Source: PFJX01 sp044227325 (lineage in GTDB: Bacteria; Pseudomonadota; Gammaproteobacteria; Burkholderiales; Thiobacillaceae). From it: a DNA stretch of 64,000 bases. Location of the stretch: NCBI GenBank assembly GCA_044227325.1, contig JBGAFI010000014.1, positions 1-64,000 on the forward strand, written 5' to 3'. The notes below the pieces were generated by a model that made no database searches, had not been told where the DNA came from, and worked only from the letters and a program-made list of their open reading frames with translations. Both the position numbers and the translations under genes were made by a program. The stretch's first letter is position 1. Each line of letters begins with the position of its first letter. Shown here piece after piece: positions 36,890 to 45,149 of the stretch.

Positions 36890-38425
36890 ATGACAGACAG
36901 ATTGATCATTTTCGATACCACCCTGCGCGACGGCGAACAGAGTCCCGGCGCCGCCATGACCAAGGACGAGAAGCTGCGCATCGCGCGGCAATTGGAGCGC
37001 CTGGGCGTGGACGTGATCGAGGCGGGTTTCGCCGCCGCCAGTCCGGGCGACGCGGAGGCCATCAAGAGCATCGCCGGCGTCATCAAGAATTCCACCGTGT
37101 GTTCCCTCGCCCGCGCCAACGAACGGGACGTGCGCGCGGCGGGCGAGGCCATCGCGCCGGCCGCTTCGGGGCGCATCCACACCTTCATCGCCACCAGTCC
37201 CATCCACATGGAGAAGAAGCTGCGCATGCAGCCGGACCAGGTGGTGGAAGCGGCGGTCAAGGCGGTGAAGATGGCCCTGGAATACACCGACAACGTGGAG
37301 TTCTCCGCCGAGGACGCGGTGCGCTCCGAGATGGATTTCCTGTGCCGCGTCTTCGAGGCTGTCATCCAGGCCGGCGCCAAGACCCTCAACGTGCCGGATA
37401 CCGTGGGTTACAGCATCCCCGCCCTGTGGGGCGAGCGCATCCGCGAACTGATCGAGCGGGTGCCCAATTCGGACAAGGTGATCTGGTCCACCCACTGCCA
37501 CAACGACCTGGGCATGGCGGTGGCCAACTCCCTCGCCGCCGTCATGAACGGCGCGCGCCAGGTGGAGTGCACCATCAACGGCCTGGGCGAGCGGGCCGGC
37601 AACGCATCCCTCGAAGAGGTCGTCATGGCGGTGAAAACGCGCCGGGACGTGTTCGGCTGCGATTCCCGCATCGATACCGCCCAGATCGTGCCCACTTCCC
37701 GCCTGGTGTCCCAGGTCACCGGCTATCCGGTGCAGCCCAACAAGGCCATCGTCGGCGCCAACGCCTTTTCCCACGAGTCGGGCATCCACCAGGACGGCGT
37801 GCTCAAGCATCGGGAGACCTACGAGATCATGCGCGCCGAGGACGTGGGCTGGGGCGCCAACAAACTGACCCTGGGCAAGTTGTCCGGGCGCAACGCCTTC
37901 CGCAGCCGCCTGCACGAATTGGGCATCGTCCTGGAAAGCGAGGAAGCCCTGAATGCCGCGTTCTCCCGTTTCAAGGCCCTGGCCGACAAGAAGCGGGAAA
38001 TCTTCGACGAGGATCTGCAGGCCCTGGTGGCGGTGGACGCCAACCTGGATTCCTGCGACCGCTTCAAGCTGGTTTCCCTGAAGGTGTGCTCCGAGACCGG
38101 CGAGACACCCCACGCCTTCGTCGTCCTGTCCGACGGCGGCATGGAGCTCAAGGCCGACGAGACCGGCGGCGGGCCGGTGGACGCCTCGTTCCGGGCCATC
38201 GAGAAGATGGTGGGGAGTGGTTCGACTCTGCTGCTCTACTCGGTGAACAACATCACCACCGGCACCGACGCCCAGGGCGAGGTCACCGTGCGCCTGAGCC
38301 GCAACGGCCGCATCGTCAACGGCCAGGGCGCGAACACGGACATCGTCATCGCCTCGGCGAAGGCCTACCTGAATGCCCTGAACAAGCTGTACGGCGCGGA
38401 GGAGCGGGCGCATCCCCAGGTCTGA
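36890..38425 (+). CDS. leuA: 2-isopropylmalate synthase
   Basis: 511 residues. The TIM-barrel domain opens with IFDTTLRDGEQSPGAAMTK; metal ligands lie in STHCHNDLGMAVANSLA. The C-terminal LeuA allosteric domain (about 390-505) binds leucine. It condenses acetyl-CoA with 2-oxoisovalerate from the ilv pathway encoded just upstream. The intervening 124 bp could hold a promoter; nothing decisive was seen. Confidence 0.97.
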   Translation: MTDRLIIFDTTLRDGEQSPGAAMTKDEKLRIARQLERLGVDVIEAGFAAASPGDAEAIKSIAGVIKNSTVCSLARANERDVRAAGEAIAPAASGRIHTFIATSPIHMEKKLRMQPDQVVEAAVKAVKMALEYTDNVEFSAEDAVRSEMDFLCRVFEAVIQAGAKTLNVPDTVGYSIPALWGERIRELIERVPNSDKVIWSTHCHNDLGMAVANSLAAVMNGARQVECTINGLGERAGNASLEEVVMAVKTRRDVFGCDSRIDTAQIVPTSRLVSQVTGYPVQPNKAIVGANAFSHESGIHQDGVLKHRETYEIMRAEDVGWGANKLTLGKLSGRNAFRSRLHELGIVLESEEALNAAFSRFKALADKKREIFDEDLQALVAVDANLDSCDRFKLVSLKVCSETGETPHAFVVLSDGGMELKADETGGGPVDASFRAIEKMVGSGSTLLLYSVNNITTGTDAQGEVTVRLSRNGRIVNGQGANTDIVIASAKAYLNALNKLYGAEERAHPQV

Positions 38426-38447
38426 GATCGCGCGGGCGTCGCAAATA

Positions 38448-38475
38448 GAAACGGGCGGCCTTGGCCGCCCGTTTC
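38448..38475. terminator. Bidirectional terminator between leuA and the cytochrome gene
   Basis: GAAACGGGCGGCC and GGCCGCCCGTTTC form a 13-bp stem around TT. It serves two convergent genes. Confidence 0.75.
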
Positions 38476-38492
38476 GCATGGTGACGCGCTGA

Positions 38493-39272
38493 TTATTGAT
38501 CGCCGTGCAGGCAGGGGATCTGGCCGTTGTTATCGCTGATCGAGGCGGGCACCTTCCAGAACCACATCTGCCACATGGAGATGGCCCACATGGTGGCGAA
38601 GGCCATGCCCATGAACGCGCCGGAGATGATCACCATCCAGGCGAAGCCTTCCCACACCTTGGTCAGGTACCAGGAGGCCACGTCGGTGATCAGCGTCATG
38701 AAGGGAATGGCGATGACCAGACACTTGAGCCAGGTGGGGCGCACATAGGCGTGGCTGAAAATGAAGCCGACGATGAAGAAGATGAAGGTGATGGAGAACA
38801 GGTGGATGTGGGACACGCGCACCAGGGTGGGAATGGTCATGCCCTCGTCCTTGGCGGTCACCTTGGCGACGCCTGCGTAGGCGGTCAGGTTGGGCAGGTG
38901 GGGGTTCGCTTCCGGGTTGTGGCAGGCGATGCAGTGTTCCTGCAGGATGGGGTTGATCTTGGCCTCGAAATCTTCTTGTTTCGCGCCCGCGTGCAGCCAG
39001 TCGAAGATGACCTGGCGCTTCTCGGCGGGCAGCATGTCCTGCATGGGGCCGCGCAGCGCGGTTTCCAGCTTGGTGCCTTCCTTGTTGCCGCTGTAGGCGA
39101 TCATCAGATCCTTGCCGGACAGCATGGGGTCGCCGTCCTTGCCCGCGTGGGATTCCCAGACCTGGAACATGGCCATGAGGTAACCGACGCCAAACACCAG
39201 CAACACCATGGTGAACAGCACCCGGAGCGACATGGGCAGGAATTTGAAATGCGTGAAATTCAACTTGGTCAT
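38493..39272 (-). CDS. Membrane-bound monohaem cytochrome c protein of unknown function
   Basis: 259 residues. One N-terminal membrane helix (about 14-34) precedes a periplasmic domain with a single CxxCH haem site, QEHCIACHNPEANPHLP (about residues 110-126). About four more helices follow (about 155-245), with His in VRVSHIHLFSITF and IFSHAYVRPTW. These His residues could ligand a further metal or haem. I recognise a recurring proteobacterial type but no assigned function. It probably carries electrons at the inner membrane. Confidence 0.75.
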   Translation of the reverse strand: MTKLNFTHFKFLPMSLRVLFTMVLLVFGVGYLMAMFQVWESHAGKDGDPMLSGKDLMIAYSGNKEGTKLETALRGPMQDMLPAEKRQVIFDWLHAGAKQEDFEAKINPILQEHCIACHNPEANPHLPNLTAYAGVAKVTAKDEGMTIPTLVRVSHIHLFSITFIFFIVGFIFSHAYVRPTWLKCLVIAIPFMTLITDVASWYLTKVWEGFAWMVIISGAFMGMAFATMWAISMWQMWFWKVPASISDNNGQIPCLHGDQ

Positions 39273-39375
39273 GGCAATACCCTTGAGGCTAAAGTGGAAT
39301 ATCAGGGGATTCTAATGCAATGGCGGGCATGATAGTCCTACCAGTATTTAGGACATTGATATCGGTCAACGTGGT

Positions 39376-39723
39376 TCAGACTTGAGGGCGCGGTGGGTTG
39401 CGGGCATACAACGCGGTCGCGGTGAAGAATATCAGGGCCAAGACGATCTCCAGGATGGCCAGCCGGCTGGACAGTCCGCTGTCGGACCAAGCCCGCACCA
39501 CCCCTTCCGTGAAGTACAGCCAGATCAGCAGAGTGGACCAGCGATAGGTGTAGACCTTGCCGTGCAGGATGCCGAACAGGGGCGCCAGCAGCGGCAATAC
39601 CTTCAGGACCAGCAAAGTGCCGCCTGGGCGCTGGGGGGCCAGCCACAGCTCCCAGGCCACGCTCAGGAAGATAAGGCCGATCAGGCTGGCGGACGCGGTG
39701 TTCCGCAAGGCGGCCGGCTTCAA
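39376..39723 (-). CDS. DUF2069 small membrane protein
   Basis: 115 residues from TTG overlapping the HugZ-like stop. Four hydrophobic segments, with the conserved middle GILHGKVYTYRWSTLLIWLY and TEGVVRAWSD typical of DUF2069. Function is unknown. It is last in the wrbA-hugZ-DUF2069 set, an arrangement that is common in betaproteobacteria. Confidence 0.85.
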   Translation of the reverse strand: MKPAALRNTASASLIGLIFLSVAWELWLAPQRPGGTLLVLKVLPLLAPLFGILHGKVYTYRWSTLLIWLYFTEGVVRAWSDSGLSSRLAILEIVLALIFFTATALYARNPPRPQV

Positions 39724-40430
39724 GTCCGCGCCGCCTGGGCCAGGGCGACCAGGGCCTGGCGCGCCGCCTGGGCGTCGGTGACGGGCGCGTCGAACGCGAA
39801 GCGCAGCACGTTGCCGTCGGCGCGCACATCGAAACCGTCCGGGTCGATGCCCACCATCTCCGCCAGCGCCGCTTCCACGCCGTGGACATGCCGGCAGTAA
39901 GCGCGCAGGTTCTCGCCGTGATCCTTATTCATGTGTTCCAGGATGCCGCTTTCCTGTTCCGCCAGGGGGGAGGGTGCCAGCAGGTAGTTCGCGGGCTCCA
40001 CCCAATGGATCTTGCCGAAGCCGCCGATGTAGCGGACGCGCACCGGCTCGATGCGGTAGAAGCTGAAGTCGTGCATGGCGAAATAGCTTTCCGCCTGGGG
40101 ATGGAAGCGCAGGTAGCGCGGCCCCAGTTCCGACTTGTCCGCCAGGCGCGCCGCCTTGCCCAGGATCGTCACCCGGCCGGTGACCTGCATGTCCGGACTG
40201 TAGGGCTGGACAATGAGGGACACGCGCGCATCCGCGTCGATATTCTTGGTGTGCTCCGCCAGGGTGGAGATCAGGATCACCGGGCAGCCCGCGTGGTCCA
40301 GGATGAAGGGCGCCACCGAGCCGAAGGGAAAGCCTTCCACGCGCTTGGATAGCGTCGACAGCACGCCACTGTGCTGGGCCCGGGTGAAGCGGCGGGCTTC
40401 GTCGCCGCTGTTCTTGCCTTCCTCGCTCAT
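39720..40430 (-). CDS. HugZ-family haem-utilisation/pyridoxamine-oxidase-fold protein
   Basis: 236 residues from ATG overlapping the wrbA stop (ATGA). The split-barrel FMN/haem-binding domain (about 10-145; SGVLSTLSKRVEGFPFGS, LAEHTKNIDADARVSL) is followed by a DUF2470-like domain (about 155-236; EHMNKDHGENLRAYCRHVHG). HugZ binds and breaks down haem in Helicobacter. Here the role may be haem handling or flavin binding. Confidence 0.85.
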   Translation of the reverse strand: MSEEGKNSGDEARRFTRAQHSGVLSTLSKRVEGFPFGSVAPFILDHAGCPVILISTLAEHTKNIDADARVSLIVQPYSPDMQVTGRVTILGKAARLADKSELGPRYLRFHPQAESYFAMHDFSFYRIEPVRVRYIGGFGKIHWVEPANYLLAPSPLAEQESGILEHMNKDHGENLRAYCRHVHGVEAALAEMVGIDPDGFDVRADGNVLRFAFDAPVTDAQAARQALVALAQAART

Positions 40431-41020
40431 GTCGCCAACCTCGCCGCGATTTCCGCCAGGCGCTTGCCCTGGGCGAAGGCCAGCTTGCGCTCCTCGTCCG
40501 TCACCGGCCGGCGCCCGTCCGGCCCGGCCCAATGGCTGGCGCCGTAGGGCGTGCCGCCGGAGCTGGTCAGATTGAGTTCCGGATTGGTGTAGGGCAGGCC
40601 GACGATGACCATGCCGTGATGCAGCAGGGGCGTCATCATGGACATCAGCGTGGCTTCCTGGCCGCCGTGCAGGCTGGCGGTGGAGGTGAACACGCAGGCC
40701 GGCTTGTCCACCAGGTCGCCGTTCAGCCAGAGGCCGGAGGTGCCGTCCCAGAAATGTTTCATGGCCGCCGCCATGTTGCCGAAGCGGGTGGGCGAGCCTA
40801 CCGCGACGCCCACGCATTCGCGCAGGTCGTCGTGGCCGGCGAAGGGGGCGCCTTCATCCGGCACCAGCTTCGCGGGGGCGTCGCTTTCCGTCATCACCTT
40901 GGGCACCGTGCGCACCCGCGCGCGCATGCCCGGCACCGATTCAACGCCGTGGGCCAGGTGCTGGGCCAGTTGCCGCACCGAACCGTGCAGGCTGTAGTAG
41001 AGAACCAGGATTTCCTTCAT
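40427..41020 (-). CDS. wrbA: WrbA-type NAD(P)H:quinone oxidoreductase
   Basis: 197 residues of flavodoxin fold. FMN-binding ILVLYYSLHGSVRQLAQHLA, then VGSPTRFGNMAAAMKHFWDG and TSTASLHGGQEATLMSMMTP. It is a two-electron quinone reductase. It heads the wrbA-hugZ-DUF2069 group with ATGA overlaps. Confidence 0.93.
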   Translation of the reverse strand: MKEILVLYYSLHGSVRQLAQHLAHGVESVPGMRARVRTVPKVMTESDAPAKLVPDEGAPFAGHDDLRECVGVAVGSPTRFGNMAAAMKHFWDGTSGLWLNGDLVDKPACVFTSTASLHGGQEATLMSMMTPLLHHGMVIVGLPYTNPELNLTSSGGTPYGASHWAGPDGRRPVTDEERKLAFAQGKRLAEIAARLAT

Positions 41021-41131
41021 CGCGAACCTTTCCAGAAGGCCGCCATGATAACGCGCCGGGCCGTTCTCATATGGCAGTGCACAACGGTTTGCCGGAGAAT
41101 GCGCTTCTCAGAGCGAGAGGAGACAACAGCC

Positions 41132-42298
41132 ATGAACCTGCACGAATATCAGGCCAAGGCCGTGCTGCGCGACTACGGCGTTCCCACGCCCCGGGGCGTG
41201 GTGGTGAGCGAGGCCGGCCAGTGCGCCGCGGCGGCAGCCGAACTGGGCGGTTCCGCCTGGGTGGCCAAGGCCCAGATCCACGCGGGCGGACGCGGCAAGG
41301 CGGGGGGCGTCAAGCTGGTCCGCTCCGCCGACGAACTCGCCGCCGTCGCCGGCCAGTTGCTGGGCTCCCGCCTCACCACCTACCAGAACGCGCCAGACGG
41401 CCAGCCGGTGAGCCAGTTGCTCATCGAGGAAACCCTGCCCATTGCCCGCGAGCTGTATCTCTCCATCACCGTGGACCGGGCCGCCGAGCGCATCGGCTTC
41501 GTCGCCTCCGCCGCCGGCGGCATGGAGATCGAGGAAGTGGCCCGCAGCGAGCCGGAGAAGATCCTCAAGGAATGGGTCAACCCGGTCACCGGCTTCATGG
41601 ACTACCAGGGCCGCAACCTGGCCTTTGGCCTGGGCCTGGAGGGCGAGCAGATCGGCGCCTTCGTGAAGATGGCGAAGACGCTGTACAAGGTGTTCCTGGA
41701 AAAGGATCTGGCCCTGCTGGAGATCAATCCGCTCGTCGTCACCACGGACGGCAAGCTCTTGCCCCTGGACTGCAAGATGGGCGTGGAGGACAACGCCCTC
41801 TACCGCCAGAAGGCCCTGGCCGAGATCGCCGACGAGACCCAGATCGACCCCAAGGAGGCCGAGGCCCACGCCCACGAGGTGAACTACATCGCCCTCAACG
41901 GCAACATCGGCTGCATGGTGAACGGCGCCGGTCTCGCCATGGCCACCATGGACCTGATCAAGCTGTCCGGCGGCATGCCCGCCAACTTCCTGGACGTGGG
42001 CGGCGGCGCCACCGCCGCCACCGTGGCCCAGTCCTTCAAGATCATCCTGGCCGACCCCAACGTGAAGGCGGTGCTGATCAACATCTTCGGCGGCATCATG
42101 CGCTGCGACGTGATCGCCCAGGGCGTCATCGACGCGGTCAAGGAGGTGGGGGTCACCATCCCCGTGGTGGTGCGCCTAGAAGGCACCAACGTGGACCTGG
42201 GCCGCAAGATGCTGGCCGAATCCGGACTCGCCATCCAGGCCAGCGATGACTTGAACGCGGCGGCCAGGATGGCGGTGGCCGCCGTGGGAGGGAACTGA
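41132..42298 (+). CDS. sucC: Succinyl-CoA synthetase beta subunit
   Basis: 388 residues. ATP-grasp domain MNLHEYQAKAVLRDYGVPTP, VAKAQIHAGGRGKAGGVKLV, and C-terminal LDVGGGATAATVAQSFKIIL with IFGGIMRCDVIAQGV. It is the substrate-level phosphorylation step of the TCA cycle. AGGAG lies about 10 bp before the ATG. sucD starts one base after its stop. Confidence 0.97.
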   Translation: MNLHEYQAKAVLRDYGVPTPRGVVVSEAGQCAAAAAELGGSAWVAKAQIHAGGRGKAGGVKLVRSADELAAVAGQLLGSRLTTYQNAPDGQPVSQLLIEETLPIARELYLSITVDRAAERIGFVASAAGGMEIEEVARSEPEKILKEWVNPVTGFMDYQGRNLAFGLGLEGEQIGAFVKMAKTLYKVFLEKDLALLEINPLVVTTDGKLLPLDCKMGVEDNALYRQKALAEIADETQIDPKEAEAHAHEVNYIALNGNIGCMVNGAGLAMATMDLIKLSGGMPANFLDVGGGATAATVAQSFKIILADPNVKAVLINIFGGIMRCDVIAQGVIDAVKEVGVTIPVVVRLEGTNVDLGRKMLAESGLAIQASDDLNAAARMAVAAVGGN

Positions 42299-42299
42299 C

Positions 42300-43178
42300 A
42301 TGAGCATCCTGGTCAACAAATCCACCAAGGTCATCTGCCAGGGTTTCACCGGCAAGCAGGGCACCTTCCATTCCGAGCAGGCCATCGCCTATGGGACGCG
42401 GATGGTGGGCGGCGTCACCCCGGGCAAGGGTGGCCAGTCCCATCTGAATCTCCCAGTGTTCAACACGGTAAAGGACGCGGTGCTGGGCACCGGCGCCGAC
42501 GCCTCGGTCATCTACGTGCCCGCCGCCTACGCGGCGGACGGCATCCTGGAGGCGGCGGAGGCGGGCATCAAGGTGGTGGTGTGCATCACCGAGGGCATTC
42601 CGGTGCGCGACATGATCAACGTGAAGGCGGCCGTCCGGGCCAACGGCGCGGTGCTGATCGGCCCCAACTGCCCGGGCGTCATCACCCCGGACGAATGCAA
42701 GATCGGCATCATGCCCGGCTTCATCCACAAGAAGGGCAAGGTGGGCATCGTCTCCCGCTCCGGCACCCTGACCTACGAGGCGGTGTACCAGACCACGAAG
42801 CTGGGCCTGGGCCAGAGCACCTGCGTCGGTATCGGTGGCGACCCCATCAAAGGTCTGGATTTCATCGACTGCCTGACGATGTTCCAGGCCGACCCGGAGA
42901 CCGAGGCCATCATCATGGTGGGCGAGATCGGCGGCAGCCGGGAAGAGGAGGCGGCCGAGTACATCAAGGCGAGTGTGACCAAACCCGTCGCTGGATACAT
43001 CGCCGGGGTTACCGCGCCCCCCGGCAAGCGCATGGGCCATGCCGGCGCCATCATCGCCGGCGGCAAGGGCACGGCGGCGGAGAAGATCGCCGCCCTGGAG
43101 GCGGCGGGCGTGGTGGTGGCGAAGAGCCCGGCGGGATTGGGCGAGGCTTGCGCGGAAGCGATCGCCCGCAAGGCCTGA
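42300..43178 (+). CDS. sucD: Succinyl-CoA synthetase alpha subunit
   Basis: 292 residues. CoA-binding Rossmann CQGFTGKQGTFHSEQAIAYG, IGPNCPGVITPDECKIGIMP, and the phosphohistidine in GRAGAxxxHAG-like form, seen here as PGKRMGHAGAIIAGGKGTA. It forms the heterodimer or tetramer with SucC. Confidence 0.97.
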   Translation: MSILVNKSTKVICQGFTGKQGTFHSEQAIAYGTRMVGGVTPGKGGQSHLNLPVFNTVKDAVLGTGADASVIYVPAAYAADGILEAAEAGIKVVVCITEGIPVRDMINVKAAVRANGAVLIGPNCPGVITPDECKIGIMPGFIHKKGKVGIVSRSGTLTYEAVYQTTKLGLGQSTCVGIGGDPIKGLDFIDCLTMFQADPETEAIIMVGEIGGSREEEAAEYIKASVTKPVAGYIAGVTAPPGKRMGHAGAIIAGGKGTAAEKIAALEAAGVVVAKSPAGLGEACAEAIARKA

Positions 43179-43189
43179 GGCGCGCAAAG

Positions 43190-43224
43190 CATGAAAAAGG
43201 CCGGGCATGCCCGGCCTTTTTCAT
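43190..43224. terminator. Bidirectional terminator between sucD and the YceI gene
   Basis: AAAAAGGCCGGGC and GCCCGGCCTTTTT form a long stem with A and T runs at both ends, suiting the convergent sucD and YceI genes. Confidence 0.9.
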
Positions 43225-43239
43225 GGGCGGAGGCGTTGC

Positions 43240-44019
43240 TCAGTCGAACAGGCCTTTCAGCTTCTTCTTGAGTTGGTCGGTTTTGCTTTCCTTCTTCTCC
43301 GGCTCGGCCGGGGTCGCGGGTGTCGCGGTCGCGGCGGGAGCGGGGTAGGCGATGGCCTTGGCCTTTTCCTCGGCCGCCTTGCGCGCGGCTTCCTCCTCGG
43401 CGGCCTTCTTGGCGTTCCAGGGCTGGCCGTCGGCGCCCAGCTTGATGCCCTCGATCAGCAGGGTGATGTCCACGTCGTCGCCCACCGGGCCGGTGGGGGT
43501 GTACTTGGTGATGCCGAACTCGGAGCGCTTGATGCGGGTGGTGGCCTTGAAGCCGGCGCGCATGCCGCCCCAGGGGTCGGGGCCGATGCCCAGGATCTGG
43601 TAGTCCAGGGTCACCGGCTTGGTGACGCCGTGCAGGGTGAGCTGACCGGTCATGGTGCCCTTGTCGGCGCTGGCGGGGGCCACGGCGGTGGAGGTGAACT
43701 TCATCTCCGGATAGTCGCGCGCGTCCAGGAACTCGTCGGTCAGCACGTGCACGTCCCGGCGCAGGTGGCTGGAATTCAGGCTGTAGATGCTGATGGTGGC
43801 GTCCACCGAGGATTTCGCGATGTTCGCGGTGTCCAGTTGGACCTTGCCCTTGATGTCCCAGAAGGTGCCGCTGGTGTGGGCCACCACGTGGCGCAGCTCC
43901 CAGTTCGCGAAGCTGTGGGTGGGGTCGATGTTGAAGGTTTCCAGTTCGGCGCGGGCCGGCAGGGCGGCGGCCAAACCCAGGCTCAGGGCGAGCAGGGCGA
44001 TGCGGTGCGAGGTCTTCAT
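43240..44019 (-). CDS. Periplasmic YceI-family protein with a charged C-terminal tail
   Basis: 259 residues. The signal peptide MKTSHRIALLALSLGLAAAL...ARA-E is followed by a lipocalin-like YceI barrel (about 25-190; FNIDPTHSFANWELRHVVAH, MTGQLTLHGVTKPVTLDYQI). YceI proteins bind polyisoprenoid or amphiphilic ligands. Beyond the barrel lies an extra Ala/Glu/Lys tail of about 60 residues ending KTDQLKKKLKGLFD, not part of the usual family. AGGAG precedes the ATG. Confidence 0.9.
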   Translation of the reverse strand: MKTSHRIALLALSLGLAAALPARAELETFNIDPTHSFANWELRHVVAHTSGTFWDIKGKVQLDTANIAKSSVDATISIYSLNSSHLRRDVHVLTDEFLDARDYPEMKFTSTAVAPASADKGTMTGQLTLHGVTKPVTLDYQILGIGPDPWGGMRAGFKATTRIKRSEFGITKYTPTGPVGDDVDITLLIEGIKLGADGQPWNAKKAAEEEAARKAAEEKAKAIAYPAPAATATPATPAEPEKKESKTDQLKKKLKGLFD

Positions 44020-44145
44020 GGGGTCTCCTGTTGTTGGTTGGGGCGGCAGCCATGGACAAGATATCGGGGCGGAAATTCCCATGGCTGGCGTGAGGGGCGT
44101 TATAGCACTACCCTTCGCAACCACGTGTGACATCCCGCACCGCCG

Positions 44146-44571
44146 ATGACCCGCATCGATTTCTATTTCAACGCCCCCGGCAAGGCCGAGGTGGCGCGCA
44201 AACTGGCCAACAAGACCTTCCAGACCGGCCAGCAGGCCCTGGTCTATACCCGGCAGCCGGCCAAGGGCCAGGAACTGGATACCCTGTTCTGGACCGCCCA
44301 GCAACTCTCCTTCCTGCCCCATGTGCGTTGCGGCCACGCGCTCGCGCGGGAAACCCCCATCCTGATCGGCGACAACCCGGACGAACTGTCCAGCGCCGAC
44401 GTGCTGATCAACCTGGAGGATGAGACACCGGCTTTCTTCAGCCGCTTCGCCCGGGTCATGGAGATCGTCACCACGGACCTGGAGGACAGGGAACATGCCC
44501 GCGCCCGATTGCGTTTCTTCAAGGAACGGGGCTATCAGGTCGATACCCATGACCTGACGGCGACGAAATAG
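44146..44571 (+). CDS. holC: DNA polymerase III chi subunit HolC
   Basis: 141 residues, MTRIDFYFNAPGKAEVARKL, LVYTRQPAKGQELDTLFWTA, and PILIGDNPDELSSADVLINL, matching HolC. It links the clamp loader to single-strand binding protein. Placement ahead of valS is common in proteobacteria. Confidence 0.93.
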   Translation: MTRIDFYFNAPGKAEVARKLANKTFQTGQQALVYTRQPAKGQELDTLFWTAQQLSFLPHVRCGHALARETPILIGDNPDELSSADVLINLEDETPAFFSRFARVMEIVTTDLEDREHARARLRFFKERGYQVDTHDLTATK

Positions 44572-44598
44572 GTGGACGGCACATGAACGTGGTGGCCA

Positions 44599-45048
44599 AT
44601 GAGCGATGAAAACCCCGATCTGTTCGGCAAGATCGACGCCCTGCTCGGCAAGCGGGCGCCCGACGCCCTGCTCGACAAGGGCCTGGAGTTCGAGGATTTC
44701 CCGCTGCTGACCGAAGTGGTCGATGCGGGGGGCGATGCCCGCGTGGAAGCCGAGCGCCGCGCCCAGGAGCGCCGGCAAAACGAGCGGCGCGAGATCGACC
44801 GGCGCCTGGGCGACCGGCGCCAGGACGGACGCCGGGCGGGTGACCGCCGGCCGGCCGAGCCGCCGCCACTGCCCGGCGACATGGGCGCGGAGATGGAACG
44901 TCTGGTGGCGGCGATGGAACAGCGCCTCACGGACATGTTCATCCGCCAGCAGTTGCGCATGGAGGAAGCCGTGCGCAAGGCGATTCGGGACGAGGTGGGC
45001 AAACAAATGGACAAACAAATGGGCAATCAGCGGGGGGGGGAATCGTGA
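44599..45048 (+). CDS. Uncharacterised highly charged protein between holC and valS
   Basis: 149 residues. Acidic start, then an Arg/Asp/Glu-rich stretch (about 50-95; ERRAQERRQNERREIDRRLG) and a C-terminal amphipathic coil with EMERLVAAMEQRLTDMFIRQ. No family was recognised. It follows holC by 27 bp and probably shares its transcript. It may be a helical adaptor, but there is no direct evidence. Confidence 0.7.
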   Translation: MSDENPDLFGKIDALLGKRAPDALLDKGLEFEDFPLLTEVVDAGGDARVEAERRAQERRQNERREIDRRLGDRRQDGRRAGDRRPAEPPPLPGDMGAEMERLVAAMEQRLTDMFIRQQLRMEEAVRKAIRDEVGKQMDKQMGNQRGGES

Positions 45049-45149
45049 GCTTCGCTGCGGCCGGGACGGGCCAGCCCGTATAATTTCGCCAAATTCACCC
45101 CAAGGCGCGGCGCGGCAACGTACCGCGTCTTTGCTTTATCGGAACGCAT

